From the NCBI GenBank assembly GCA_038030265.1, contig CM075939.1:17961253-18025252 (forward strand): a DNA stretch of 64,000 nucleotides, written 5' to 3'. The notes under the pieces were generated by a model. That model was not told the DNA's origin. It saw only the letters and a list, made by a program, of their open reading frames with translations, and did not search any database. This document shows positions 1 to 10,404 of the stretch, piece after piece. Origin of the DNA: Corythucha ciliata. Its lineage: Eukaryota; Arthropoda; Insecta; Hemiptera; Tingidae. The translations under genes were made by a program, and so were the position numbers. Position 1 is the stretch's first letter. Each line of letters begins with the position of its first letter.

Positions 1-2
1 AC

Positions 3-2855
3 GTACAAACGGAAGAAGGATTATTTAAAGACGTTCTTTATGTTCCTGAGTTGACACAAAATATTCTCTCTGTCCCCGTCATCACCAACAACGGTGGGGT
101 CATCACATTTGAAAGGAACAAGGTGCTCATATCAATAAATAGCGAGGTCGTTTTTGAAGGAGCACGAGATGAGCGCGGGCTATTTGTCTTAAAATTGACT
201 AAAATGTCAAATCATGCCCTATTGACGTCACACTCACCGAACCATCTTACCTTATGGCACCATCGACTCGGTCACCTAAATAGAGACTATATCAAACGTC
301 TCGTGCCTATCTCAAATGGACTCAATTTAAAGAAAGGGGATTTTTTGTCTGACAACAAAAAACCGTGTGAAATCTGTCTCAAGTCAAAACAACCGAGACT
401 TCCCTTTAAGACTCAACGAGGAAGAGCGTCTCGACCGCTAGAGCTTATTCACACCGACGTTTGTGGACCAATAGATCCTCAAACGTGGGACAAAAAAGCA
501 TACTTCGTTACGTTTCTCGACGACTTCACACATTTTTCAATCTGCATCCTGATTCAACACAAAAGCGACGTGAAAGATGAGGTGAAAAGCTACGTAAACC
601 AAGCAGAAGCCCATTTCAACTTGAAAGTTGCTCGAATAAGGTGTGACAACGGTTCGGAATATATCAATGCAGATCTAAAATCTTGGAGTAAAATTAAAGG
701 TATCACCTTGGACGTAACCGTTCCGTATAGTCCTCAATTAAACGGGAAAGCCGAGCGTCTCAACCGAACACTTATCGAAAAAGCCAGAGGGCTCCTCAAG
801 CATGCAAGTGTCGATAAAAAAATGTGGGGTGAAGCTCTTCGCACCTCCACTTACTTACTGAATCGGTCTCCAACTAGTAACCAGCAAGTGACGCCGGCAG
901 AAGCGTGGTACAACAAAACGCCAAATCTCTCAAACCTTCGAATTTTCGGCTGCACTGCCTATTCCCGAATTCTAGGAAATTTAAAAAAACTAGACGATCG
1001 CAGTCAAAAACTCGTGTTCATCGGGTATTCACCTGTAGGATACCGGCTTTGGGATCACGTCAACAACAGAATAATTCATTCAAGGGATGTAGTCTTTGAT
1101 GAAAACGATTTCATCTACTCTAAGTCACGTTCGACTGTTGAAGATCAATACCCAATTCTTCATAAAAACATCTCTTCGACTGAAGTTGAGACCGACAGTG
1201 AATCAATCGCTCAAAGTGATAATTTTGCCTCAACAACCCTGAATTCACCACACAGAGAGGACAATCTTCGGAGAAGTGACCGTCCTCGCAATATTCCTTC
1301 AAAATACGACGATTACGTCTTACTAAGCTACAATGAAGCTATTAAAAGCAACGATAAGGACGAGTGGCTGCAGGCTATGCAAAACGAGATAGATTCACTC
1401 ACAAAAAATAATACCTGGACGCTAGTTGATCGCCATGAAGCAAAACCTAAAAAAGTTATCTCAAGCCGGTGGGTTTTTCGACGAAAAGACGACGGGACCT
1501 TCAAAGCTCGTCTCGTAGCAAGGGGTTGCGAACAGGTCTTTGGAGAAGACTACTTCGACACATACAGTCCCGTCATTAATGCCTGTCCGTTGAGAATTCT
1601 TCTTGCACTCTCGTCTCTACCGGAAAACCTAATTTTTACATTTGACATAAAATCTGCTTTCCTCTACGGAGAGATTGACGAAGAAATTTTCATGTCCTTA
1701 CCTCAAGGGTTTGGAGGCGAAGAAAAAATCTGCAAACTTCATAAGTCGCTTTACGGCCTAAAACAAGCGCCACTAAAATGGAATCAAACTTTCACGGGCT
1801 TTCTGGAAACTAAGGAACTCCACGCCACTAAAAATGAGCCTACTATTTGGACCAACCACGACAGCTCTCTCACGTTGGCAATTTACGTTGATGATGGATT
1901 CCTGATAACAAAAGACAAACATAAAGCTCATCTTTTTCTCAGAGATCTTGAAGAAAAATTTGACGTAAAATGGAATGACCAACCTACTTCGTATCTCGGT
2001 TTAGAATTGGACAAAACCTCCGCTGGGATTACAATAAAGCAAGAAAAATATACGACAAAAATCCTTCAGCAGTTTCGAATGGAGAACTCCAAACCCCTAC
2101 TAACGCCGGCCGCCATTAATAAAAACCAGTCATCTTTCGACTCAAGTTCCACTCTTTTCCCGTATCGTGAAGCTATCGGCTGCCTGCTCTATCTAAGCAA
2201 CCGCTCTCGACCGGATATCAGTTACGCAGTTAACTTAGCCAGCAGACGCGTCGAGAATCCCTCCTCTCAAGACACCACTGATGTAAAAAACATTTTGCGC
2301 TACCTCAATGGCACTCAAAGCTACGCCATAACTTACAAAGGACACGCCGCATCAAATGAACTTCTTGTCTATTCCGACGCTGATTACGCCGGTGATCCTG
2401 AAACTCGCCGAAGCACTACCGGATTCGTCATAATGTTCCTCAACGGCCCGATTTGCTGGGCATCACGAAAACAACCCATCGTTGCTCTCTCGAGTACTGA
2501 GGCTGAATTTATTTCCGCCGCCGAGTGCGTTAAGGAGGTGACATACATCAAGTCACTAATCGAGGAACTTACAAAAATTCCCCTAACAATAACACTAAAT
2601 ATCGACAACCAAAGTGCAATCACGCTAATTCAAAACAACATAGTCACGAAACGAAGCAAACACATTGACGTTCGATACCGTTACATCCATGAAACAGTGA
2701 AAAACAAACTAATTACTATAAAATACTGCCCGACTGAAAATCAAACCGCAGATATTTTTACAAAAAACCTCAACACAACTAAATTTCAAAAGCACCGAGA
2801 CTCCTTACTCACAAACCTGGCTTATACAATTCACCAGCATGCAAAATACAAATAA
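3..2855 (+). CDS. Ty1/copia retrotransposon Pol polyprotein, 5' end outside window
   Basis: Retrotransposon polyprotein carrying integrase, reverse transcriptase and RNase H; it copies element RNA into DNA inside virus-like particles and inserts it. The frame is already open at base 3 (reading DVLYVPEL, typical of the region before the integrase), so the first in-frame start-like codon inside the window (51) is not the real start. In order: GAG-pre-integrase (LWHHRLGH at 252, CEIC at about 366); integrase core with the D of HTDVCGP (about 456), the D of RCDNGSE (about 645) and the E of NGKAERLNR (about 753); copia RT from RWVFRRK (about 1467) to YVDD (1884-1895); RNase H with SDADYAGD (about 2373) and ALSSTEAEF. 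No stop or frameshift interrupts more than 930 codons and all catalytic residues visible are kept. This is the only uninterrupted transposon protein in the window, so it is probably young. Confidence 0.96.
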   Translation, partial: VQTEEGLFKDVLYVPELTQNILSVPVITNNGGVITFERNKVLISINSEVVFEGARDERGLFVLKLTKMSNHALLTSHSPNHLTLWHHRLGHLNRDYIKRLVPISNGLNLKKGDFLSDNKKPCEICLKSKQPRLPFKTQRGRASRPLELIHTDVCGPIDPQTWDKKAYFVTFLDDFTHFSICILIQHKSDVKDEVKSYVNQAEAHFNLKVARIRCDNGSEYINADLKSWSKIKGITLDVTVPYSPQLNGKAERLNRTLIEKARGLLKHASVDKKMWGEALRTSTYLLNRSPTSNQQVTPAEAWYNKTPNLSNLRIFGCTAYSRILGNLKKLDDRSQKLVFIGYSPVGYRLWDHVNNRIIHSRDVVFDENDFIYSKSRSTVEDQYPILHKNISSTEVETDSESIAQSDNFASTTLNSPHREDNLRRSDRPRNIPSKYDDYVLLSYNEAIKSNDKDEWLQAMQNEIDSLTKNNTWTLVDRHEAKPKKVISSRWVFRRKDDGTFKARLVARGCEQVFGEDYFDTYSPVINACPLRILLALSSLPENLIFTFDIKSAFLYGEIDEEIFMSLPQGFGGEEKICKLHKSLYGLKQAPLKWNQTFTGFLETKELHATKNEPTIWTNHDSSLTLAIYVDDGFLITKDKHKAHLFLRDLEEKFDVKWNDQPTSYLGLELDKTSAGITIKQEKYTTKILQQFRMENSKPLLTPAAINKNQSSFDSSSTLFPYREAIGCLLYLSNRSRPDISYAVNLASRRVENPSSQDTTDVKNILRYLNGTQSYAITYKGHAASNELLVYSDADYAGDPETRRSTTGFVIMFLNGPICWASRKQPIVALSSTEAEFISAAECVKEVTYIKSLIEELTKIPLTITLNIDNQSAITLIQNNIVTKRSKHIDVRYRYIHETVKNKLITIKYCPTENQTADIFTKNLNTTKFQKHRDSLLTNLAYTIHQHAKYK

Positions 2856-3383
2856 TCATAATAAAAAAAATTTGAAATATATATATAAAATAAAATTTAA
2901 AAAATTAAGAAAAACATAAAAAAAAAACAAACAAATAAAAAAAAAATAAAATAAAATATAAAGATATTTAAATAAAAATAAAAAGAGATAAAAAAATAAA
3001 ACAAAATAAAATAAAATAAAATAAAAATGAATTCACATAAAAAAATATTTAAAAAACAAAGAATAATAAAAAATAAAAGAGATAAAAAAACAAAAACAAT
3101 AAAAAAATAAAATAAAAAAATGAATTCAAATAAATAAAAAGAAAAAGAATAAAATAAAGTGATCTGAAGAAGACACATAAAAAAAAAACATAATAAAAAA
3201 GGAAATATAAATAAAATACTTTTAAAAATGAAATAAATAAGTACGTTCGATGCCGGAGGACTTCCGTCGCCGCAGAACTTCTCCGATGCGTCCCTGACGA
3301 AAGTGGCAGCATGCCGGAAAACGCCTACTTCATGCATCGATTATTCTTATAAAAACTTCTGATTTTACAAAATTAAGGAGGTG
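2856..3383 (+). repeat. A-rich low-complexity 3' region of the copia element
   Basis: From the pol stop to about 3235 the plus strand is almost only A with scattered T, G and C in AAATAAA-like units. A normal-composition stretch follows (3240-3350), then a purine-rich AAGGAGGTG that could be the polypurine tract. Copia elements usually have a much shorter gap between pol and the 3' LTR, so this tract is an expansion or insertion. Long reading frames on the opposite strand here are poly-Phe artefacts. Confidence 0.75.
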
Positions 3384-3500
3384 TGTTGTTATGTAATTTT
3401 TAAAAACCTTTATGTAACCTCCCCAGTCTTTTTTTCTTGTATCGTCCTCGTGCCATGTGCTTACTTTTACTTTTACTGTTTTTTTACATTTTTCTCGTAA
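3384..3500 (+). mobile_element. Putative start of the copia 3' LTR
   Basis: TGTTGTTATG follows directly on the purine-rich AAGGAGGTG; copia LTRs commonly begin TGTTG after such a polypurine tract. The 5' LTR lies outside the window, so the boundary cannot be confirmed, and no CAACA-type end is evident before the next element. The 3' limit given is arbitrary. Confidence 0.35.
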
Positions 3501-4220
3501 TTAAAAACTTCAGTTTTGGCATAATTTTTACGAAAAAACCGGTTGTTTTTGGCTTGATCAGCTTAAATTCTCACGCCCTACATCCTACATTTAGTAATGA
3601 AGTCGATTAATACGTCGTTTCTAAAGTTGTTTTTGGATCTTAATCAAATGCACGGTAGCTCGATTCGAAAATAACCAGAAAAACACTATTTTTTCCACGA
3701 AATTTTTGTATCATTATTTAGGCAGGACTAACCATGTTCTCTCATCGTTTGTAGTTTTTTGTGCTGAATTAAATGAGCTGTCGTAGGGATCGCTGGTGGT
3801 ATCAATACTTTATGAGTTACGCACAAACATCTCCAGCAGTTCTTATAATTATGGGCGTATCTCAAAAATTACTTACCCCAGCGATCCCTGCAAACGCCCA
3901 TTCTATTCAGCACAAAAAACTACGTAGGATCAGAGAACATGGTTAGTCCTGCCCAAAATCTTGGTACACGTTTTCATAGCACACCAGAGTATCGCGGAAA
4001 ATTCGTTTTTTCTGGTATTTTCGTTATAAACTCAAATAATATTGATCGCAGAGAAACGAGCCACCGTGCATACGGTTTAGCGCCAAAAACTAATTCAGAA
4101 ATGCCATCTATGTCAACTGCATTAATAAACGTTGGATGTGAGGACTTTTTGGGAATAGTTGAGCCAAAAACCAAGTTTTTTGGTACAATGCTCATTGTAA
4201 CTCAAAAACTAATCGTCGCA
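3500..4220. mobile_element. Large fold-back (inverted-repeat) element
   Basis: The sequence is nearly symmetrical about position 3838. The best conserved arms are 3720-3804 and 3873-3953: GGCAGGACTAACCATG on the left returns as its reverse complement on the right, followed inward by a matching TAGTTTTTTGTGCTGAAT block and a GGGATCGCTGG block. Outward, weaker pairing continues to about 3500 and 4220 (for example CCAAAAAACTTGG against CGAAAAAACCGG). About 330 bp arms thus surround a loop of about 70 bp. No protein is supported; the modest frames inside are products of the symmetry. This fits a fold-back or MITE-like DNA transposon that has diverged from the outside inward. Confidence 0.75.
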
Positions 4221-4686
4221 CAGACTTGTGGTTGATTTTTATCGGAACCACATAGGATAGGAGAAGTCATCCACGACTTCCACAAGATCTTCACGACATT
4301 TTTCGCTAAAAAAAAAAAAATACTGAAATTCATGAACAACGTCGAAGCAACTCACCCTCTGTCCTTGGCGTAAAACTTGCAAGTTGATTCTTCTCTAAGT
4401 TTCCTTAGCTTCCTTACCGCCGCTATGCATTGCAAAAAACAAAAAATTGAAAAACCCAAAAGTCGTAGATGGATCTTAGACAAAAATTATTTTTTTATAA
4501 ACGTACCTACTGAAGAGATAAATTTATGCTCAGGGCGGCATTGTACCAACAAACCAATAGATGTATTTCAGATACCAAGGTTTCCCCGTGATGAAAAAAG
4601 GCGGAAACAATGGATAGAGAATTGAGGACAATCTGGGTTCCAAAATAGCACTCCAGCCGGTCCGGCTGGAACAGACCTAATGATTT
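4221..4686. other. No gene seen
   Basis: Nothing codes convincingly here. A perfect 9 bp hairpin (TCCAGCCGG, one base loop, CCGGCTGGA) lies at about 4651-4669, just before the tandem repeat that follows. Confidence 0.6.
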
Positions 4687-5500
4687 TACTAGAGCATTTT
4701 GTGGTTGAAGCATTTTGTGATCAGAGCGTATTGTGGTTAGTGCATTTTTGGTTAGAGGTTTTTGTGGTTGGAGCGTTTTGTTATTTGCGCATTTTAGGGT
4801 TGCTGCTTCCTGTGGTTTAAGCTCTTTGAGGTTCATTTAATTCGTTAGAGTATTTTGGGGGTTCAGCTTTCGGCGTTTGGCCTCTTTGGGTTCAAGTTTT
4901 CGTGGTTTGATTTTTCTTTGATTAGACCCATTACTATAGATCGGTGCTTGTTGTGGTTGGAGCTTTTTGAGATTCGTATCTTTTGGGGAAACAAACTTTT
5001 GTGGTTAGAGCATTTTGTGATTGTTTTGTTTTTGTGATTTTGTGGTTAGAGCATTTTGTGGTGAAGTGCTTTTTTTGCTTGAGTGTTTTTTGTGCTAAGA
5101 GGTTTTTGTGGTCAGTGCATTTTGGTTCGAGAATATTGGGGTTAGAGATTTTCGTTGTTGGAGGTGTTGTGGTTAGAGCGTTTTGTGATTCGAACTTTAT
5201 GGGAACCAAGCTTTTGTGGTTAGAGCACTTGGTGGTTAGAGCATTAGAGCTTCTTAGAGATGCAGCTTGTGGTATTTTGGTCTTTTAGGGGTTCAAAGTT
5301 TTTGTGGTCAGTGCTTCTTGTGGTTAGAGATTTTTGTGATTAGAATGGTTTTTTGTTACAGCATTTTGAGGTCAGTTAAACATGTAAATGGGGTCAGATC
5401 TTTCAGGCTAGAGCTTCTGGTTAGAGGACTTTGTGGTAAGATCTTTTGGGGATTACAACTTTCTGTAAAGGACGAGCTTTTGGGGGTTCAAGGTTTTCTT
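4687..5500 (+). repeat. Degenerate tandem repeat, TTTTGTGGTTAGAGCA unit
   Basis: About 800 bp made of strongly diverged copies of a unit close to TTTTGTGGTTAGAGCA, with variable spacing of about 15-40 bp. GTGGTTAGAGCATTTTGTG is legible several times around 5010-5060 and 5215-5245. The open frames on both strands arise from the repeat and are not genes. Confidence 0.75.
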
Positions 5501-6218
5501 GTAGTAAAAGGATGTCCTTCGCGAATGCCCTCGATGTCGACATCTCATGTCGAGTGTCCCGGTTTTTTTCTTTTTTGCCGGGCACATTTTGGACTCTGAA
5601 ACTTTTGTCCCGATTTTGTCAAATTTCGAGTTGGCAACCCTAATCTTAACAACTACCCATATGCCTGAGGCCGTGGATGGACCCATCGATGCCATCGTTT
5701 TTGGCATCACACCGTTCCTAGTTTCAAAGATGGATGAAGTCGAACCGCTCCTATATTCATCGATCGTGGCATTCAAAGATGCCATAAAACTTCTTAACAA
5801 TCCATCGAATTGTTAGGCTTGATGGATCGGTGAAATATTCATTGTGAATCTGAGAATAAATTTCCTAAACTAATTAACATGGATAGCGAACTAATAAACA
5901 GGGAGGCAGGTTGCTAAAGTCATCAGAACCCAACACGGCCGTTCCTACATTCAACGCTTATGCACCCGTCAGGGGATCTAACAGTGATCGAATGATCAAA
6001 CACTAAACTAATTTTTCAGTAGAATTTTCTGAAGATTTATGAATTGAGAACACCATGAAGTTTGCATTTTACTAGATTATATGCCACTTATCCTCCTTTT
6101 CTCTTTCTACATGAAGTCAAACCGTTCATCGATGTAATTTACGATGCCATGAAACTTCTGAGGAGTTTGGGCAAAAAATACTTAATTAACTTAACCCCTT
6201 TTCCCGCGCAAAAATGGA
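5501..6218. other. No gene seen
   Basis: AT-rich unique DNA. GTTGGCAACCCTAA at about 5629 resembles the terminal GGCAACCCT motif at 31212 and 55058 and may be the end of a decayed MITE. No coding signal is supportable. Confidence 0.55.
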
Positions 6219-6223
6219 GAAAC

Positions 6224-6322
6224 TGTTGCGCATGGGCGTCCGAGAACGCTCAGGAATACTAACATTCAGAATGCAACTTTTATTCTTCAAATCAAATTAA
6301 TAAGTTATTTACATATGTAACA
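6224..6322 (-). repeat. 3' LTR (99 bp) of the Ty3/gypsy element
   Basis: TG...CA bounded and matching 10405-10513 over its whole length. On the minus strand it carries AATAAA followed by AGTTGCATTC, a plausible polyadenylation signal. At about 100 bp it is unusually short for a gypsy LTR, more like LTRs of TRIM-type elements. Confidence 0.88.
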
Positions 6323-7712
6323 TTCTCGGAGGCCTAAGAAGTTCGTTGGCCTTCGATTTCGTAGGGGGTTCCTTCGTTGAGGTGGTTCCGACGATCTTGT
6401 AATGCCGGTTTCTATGAATGAGACGACAGGAGGTGGTGAACTCTGAGGGACTGTGGGAATAGATTGGGTTGGGCTATCGAGAGGAAGCAAGTCTTGACGT
6501 GGACTTGAAGGTAGAGACGGACGACTGGCTTCTTGTTCAGTAAATCGAATCGACGAGTATTTTGTCTGGATTCGTCGGTGTTTACGCGGGGTTCAAATAT
6601 ACTTTCAACTGGTCGATGTGTCTTTTGAAGCATTGGCCATTGGATTCAACTTCATAATGAAGGTCGCCAAGTCGCGTCACGATCGTTCCTGGGACCCAAC
6701 GCGATTGATTTTTGGAGTATTGTCTGGCCATTGTTCTATCGCCTGGAGAAAACGCTCGGAAGATGCCATCAGTCTGGAGATTGCGTTTCCCATCGAGATT
6801 TATTTTGGGATCGGGGCGAGTTTTGATCATCCGTCCAAGAAATAGAAGCGACGGTGGCTTGCCAGTAGCTTGATTAGGGTACTTGAAGTATTGTTGCAGG
6901 GAATTAATGAGGGCACTTTGAAGGTTGTGCGCATTAGCTCCTGACACTTTAATAGTTTTTTTTAGTGTCTGTACACATCTCTCGGCCTGCCCGTTGGTCG
7001 AGGGGTGATATGGAGCTGTCGTTTTGTGGAACTTGACTCCTTTCTCTTTTAAAAAAGATTGAAAATATTCCGATTTGAATTGTGGGCCGTTGTCAGAAAC
7101 GAGAGTTGTAGGAATACCAAACTTGCTGAAGGTTGAGTCGATGATTCTACTGGTAGCCTCGGACGTTATAGAACTTGTAATCGTAACGTCCATCCACTTC
7201 GAGTGCGCATCGACTATGACGAATAAGCATTTCCCGAATATAGGACCTGCGTAATCGACGTGAACTCGTTCCCACACGGAGCGTGAGGGTACTCCCAGTG
7301 ATGCGATGAAAATTTGGGTGGCATCGTAGAATTTTCGAGACAGGAAATACATGATTTGGCAAGGTGTTCGATGTCCGAATCATTGGAAGGCCAGTAAATC
7401 AGGAATCTCGCCAGGCCTTTAGCTTGTGACATCCATCAGAATGGGTGTATTTGAGTTCTCGTCCAGATAAACCTTGATGTTTCAGGTCCAGACCTCGCTC
7501 AACCACGGAAAGAATAGCCGAAAGGTGCTGGTCTTTTTGAGTTTCCACTGAGGTTGAGGCACTTACGGGTAGTTGACTGATTTGATTTTGGATAAAAGTG
7601 TCCAATTCATCATATTCTTCAAAACCGTCTTCAAAAATTTGGAATGACGGGTTCATACGGGGTCATACGGAACCAAAATGCGGTCGGATACGAGCTCATT
7701 CGTAAGAAATTG
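6305..7712 (-). pseudogene. Ty3/gypsy pol remnant: RT end, linker, integrase with frameshifts
   Basis: Integrase of the K02A2.6-like gypsy type. From 5' to 3' on the minus strand: the end of RT (LVSDRILVPYDPV, about 7712-7655) is followed directly by the RNase H-integrase linker (FIQNQISQLPVSA, from 7656), so RNase H is deleted. The zinc-binding segment (ARFLIYWPSNDSDIEHL, from 7411) is in another frame. The DDE core (7352-6582) is in a third, with HVDYAGP, SDNGPQF and NGQAERCVQTLKK carrying D, D and E. A basic C-terminal tail (RRNPLRNRRP) ends at 6305, inside the 3' LTR. At least three frameshifts inactivate it, though the catalytic triad itself is intact. Confidence 0.9.
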
Positions 7713-8104
7713 GTAAGCTTCATGTCTCATTTTTGCTGATTTTTTTACAGTTTTAAAAAATTTCAAATCGGTAAAATTTCAAATTTAAATTGCCCGAAAA
7801 TTTCGCAATTTGAAAAATCGTAGCTCCTTCCAAAATCATCATATCGTTATCGGCAGGGTCTCAAAATTTCCACTATACGGTAGCCTATCCAGGAAAAATA
7901 CAAAAAAAAATTATGAAAATTTATTTTCAACCTCAAAAATCGATGAAAATGAAAAAAGAAATTTTCAAATTTTTGTTTTCATACTATCCCCTGGTGAAAT
8001 GTTTGGGCTGTTTCGCCGATATTTTCAGAATCACTTGAAATTCAGTTTATAAGGGTTTATAATTATCTAAAAACGAAAATGGGGTCCGTTTGGCCAATTT
8101 AATT
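7713..8104. other. AT-rich internal sequence of the gypsy element, no coding match
   Basis: Runs of AAATTTCAAAT-like sequence without a recognisable retrotransposon domain. It lies where RT and protease should be. Confidence 0.5.
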
Positions 8105-8880
8105 TTTCTCGACAGGGGCCCCCCCGCGAAAAATCTTAAATTTGACTGCTGGCGACGAGGGTTGAATTTTTCATATTTTCAGATTCCACTCAAATTTGGT
8201 ATTTAGAGGTTTTTCGACATGAGAAAAAAGAGTATGACGTTAGTTGGGGGGTGGAAATTTTTTTCAACCCCCCTCCCCCCGTGACTGCTAATAGTACGCC
8301 TTAGGGGATGGTGTTTCAATTTTCATCGGAATCAACCCAAATTTGGTATTTAGAGGTTGTTTGACATTAGAAAAAAGAATATGACGTAAGTTGGGGGGTG
8401 AAATTTTTTTTCAACCCCCTTCCCCCTACTGTGACTTAGGGGATGATTTTTAGATTTTCATCAGAATCTACTCAAATTCGGTATTTAGGTGTTTTAGAAC
8501 CTTCTAAAATTTAATGTGACGTCAGTTGGGGGGTTAAATTTTTTTCAACCCCCTTCGCCCCCCCCCCCAATTAAGGGATGATTTGTAGATTTTCATCAGA
8601 ATATACTCAAATTCGGTATTTAGGGGTTCTGGAATTTTCTAAAATTAAATATGACGTCAGTTTGGGGATGAAATTTTTTTTTCAATCCCTTTGTCACTGT
8701 GATGACTACATTTCTTAGGGGATGATTTAAGATTTTCATCGTATTGCACTCAAATTCGGTATTTAGGGGTTTTGGAACCTTCTAAAATTAAGTATGACGT
8801 CAGTTTAGAGATGATAATTTATTTCAACCCCTTTGTTCCTGAGACTACATCTTGCACTGCTTGAGGGATGATTTATGGAT
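8105..8880 (+). repeat. Tandem array, unit about 140 bp, about five copies
   Basis: Each unit contains, in order, a C-rich CAACCCCC stretch, TTTTCATCAGAATC, CTCAAATTCGGTATTTAG, TCTAAAAT and TATGACGTCAGTT. The TATGACGT landmark recurs at 8233, 8380, 8515, 8650 and 8793, giving spacings of 147, 135, 135 and 143. Copies are well aligned but diverged. It lies inside the LTR element. Confidence 0.85.
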
Positions 8881-8884
8881 TTTT

Positions 8885-9375
8885 TTTCGATGAACGGTAG
8901 CTCCCCCCAGAACTGGAATAGTATTTTGCCTTCCTTGCGGCATTTCCCATGAACGGTAGCTTTTCTCAAATCTGGAATAGTATTTAGCTCATTCCTGTGG
9001 CATTTCCTATAAACGGTAGCTTTCCTCAGAACTGGAATAGTATTTTGCCTTCGAGTATCATTTCCCAAAAACGGTAGCTTTTCTCAAAACTGAAACAGTA
9101 TTTTACTCATTGCCGTAGCATTTCGCATAAACGGTAGCTTTCATCAAAACCACAATAGTATTTGACTAATTCCCGTGGCATTTCATATGTACAGTAACGG
9201 GAATAGTATTTTTCATTCCCGTACCATTTCACATGTAACGTTGCTTTCCCAGAACGAGAATAATTCCCGTATCATTTCTCATGTATGGAAGCTTTCTTCA
9301 GAACGGGAATAGTATTTTGCTCATTCCCGTAGCATTTCGTATGTATGGTAGCTTTCCCCAGAACTGGAATATTTT
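8885..9375 (+). repeat. Tandem array, unit about 60 bp, about eight copies
   Basis: ACGGTAGC recurs at 8893, 8953, 9013, 9071 and 9131, followed by decayed copies to 9375. Each unit reads roughly ACGGTAGCTTTCCTCAGAAC, then TGGAATAGTATTT, then CATTTC. It follows the 140 bp array directly and shares no sequence with it. Confidence 0.85.
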
Positions 9376-9559
9376 CCACAAAACAAGAAAGATGAATAAG
9401 AGATCGGCAGTGGCATAAATATTCTGGAGGCAGCAATCAAAACATTGGATAAGAAAAATGTATTGGAGATCCGCGATGATTTAAATTATTCTGATTCATA
9501 TCCTATAGTAGTCAAATTAAATATGTATACAAATCAGAATAAGGGAAACAATTGAACGT

Positions 9560-10130
9560 ATCAGGGAGCATAAAAATGAACGTCAATATTCTGGGGGCTG
9601 CAATACAAATGTCATCAAATTTGAATGTGAACATTCTGGAGGCAGCAAATTGGAATATCAATATTCTAACGGTAGCAAATATGAAAGTCAATATTCTGGG
9701 GTCAGCAAATTTGAACGTCAATATTCGAAGGGCAGCCAATTTGAACGTCAATATTCTAAGGACAGCAAATTTGAATGCCAATATTCTGAAGGCAGCAAAT
9801 TTGAACGCCAATATACTTCGTCAATATTTTAAAGGCAGCAAATTTGAATGATAATATTCTAAGGGCAGCAAATTAGGACGTCAATATTCTAACGGTAGCA
9901 AATTTGAATGCCAATATTCTGGAGGCAGCAAATTTGAACGTCAATAATTTAAGGGCAGCAAATTTGAATGCTAATATTCCAAGGGCAGCAAATTTGAACG
10001 TCAATATTCTAACGGTAGCAAATTTGCATGCCAATATTCTGGAGGCAGCAAATTTGAACGTCAATGATTTAAGGGCAGCAAATTTGAATGCTAATATTCT
10101 AAGGGCAGCAAATTTGAATGCCAATATACT
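9560..10130 (+). repeat. 30 bp minisatellite, about 19 copies, open on both strands
   Basis: The unit is close to GCAAATTTGAA, then CGTCAATATTCTAAGGGCA. Because 30 is a multiple of three, frames stay open for 80-100 codons on both strands, giving ten-residue periodic peptides (ANLNVNILRA on plus; KFAALRILAF on minus). The plus-strand product superficially resembles pentapeptide repeats. There is no independent sign of translation, so I call it a minisatellite, not a gene. Confidence 0.88.
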
Positions 10131-10382
10131 TCCCACCTCTATATAAAGCCAGGCAGCTATATAAGTCCGAATTCTATATAAAGTCCGGCACCTTTTTACA
10201 CGTCCAACTTCCAACTTATATTCAAGTCCAGCACCTACAAGTCCGACCACTACCCACAAGCCCGAGTTCCACCTACGCGGGCGACTTCTACTAAAAAGTC
10301 CGAGTATGAAACGGTAGCGAACCTCGTCGAGACTAATAATTTTGTGAGAAGCTCTATGGCTGTTGAACATTCGCTTGCAGAA

Positions 10383-10400
10383 TGGATTCAATTGTCGCCA
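10383..10400 (-). other. Primer-binding site of the Ty3/gypsy element
   Basis: On the minus strand TGGCGACAATTG begins four bases after the 5' LTR ends. On the plus strand this is an 18-mer ending in CCA, as expected for complementarity to a tRNA 3' end. I cannot assign the tRNA. Confidence 0.6.
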
Positions 10401-10404
10401 TTTA

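Noticed and set aside
2897..3337. Minus-strand frames of 146 and 87 codons, rich in Phe, Leu and Ile, looking like a membrane protein
   Set aside because: They are the complement of the A-rich tract behind copia pol; composition alone makes them open and hydrophobic.
3939..4235. Frames of 98 (plus) and 73 (minus) codons
   Set aside because: They lie within the right arm of the fold-back element and show no conserved motif.
5453..5816. Frames of 115 (minus) and 89 (plus) codons
   Set aside because: No domain, no splice context and no repeat homology; overlapping on opposite strands.
7810..8052. 80-codon plus-strand frame within the gypsy element
   Set aside because: Antisense to the element, low-complexity, no motif.
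9552..10391. Frames in the 30 bp minisatellite as a pentapeptide-repeat or ice-binding-type protein
   Set aside because: Unit length of 30 keeps all frames alike on both strands; nothing else suggests translation.
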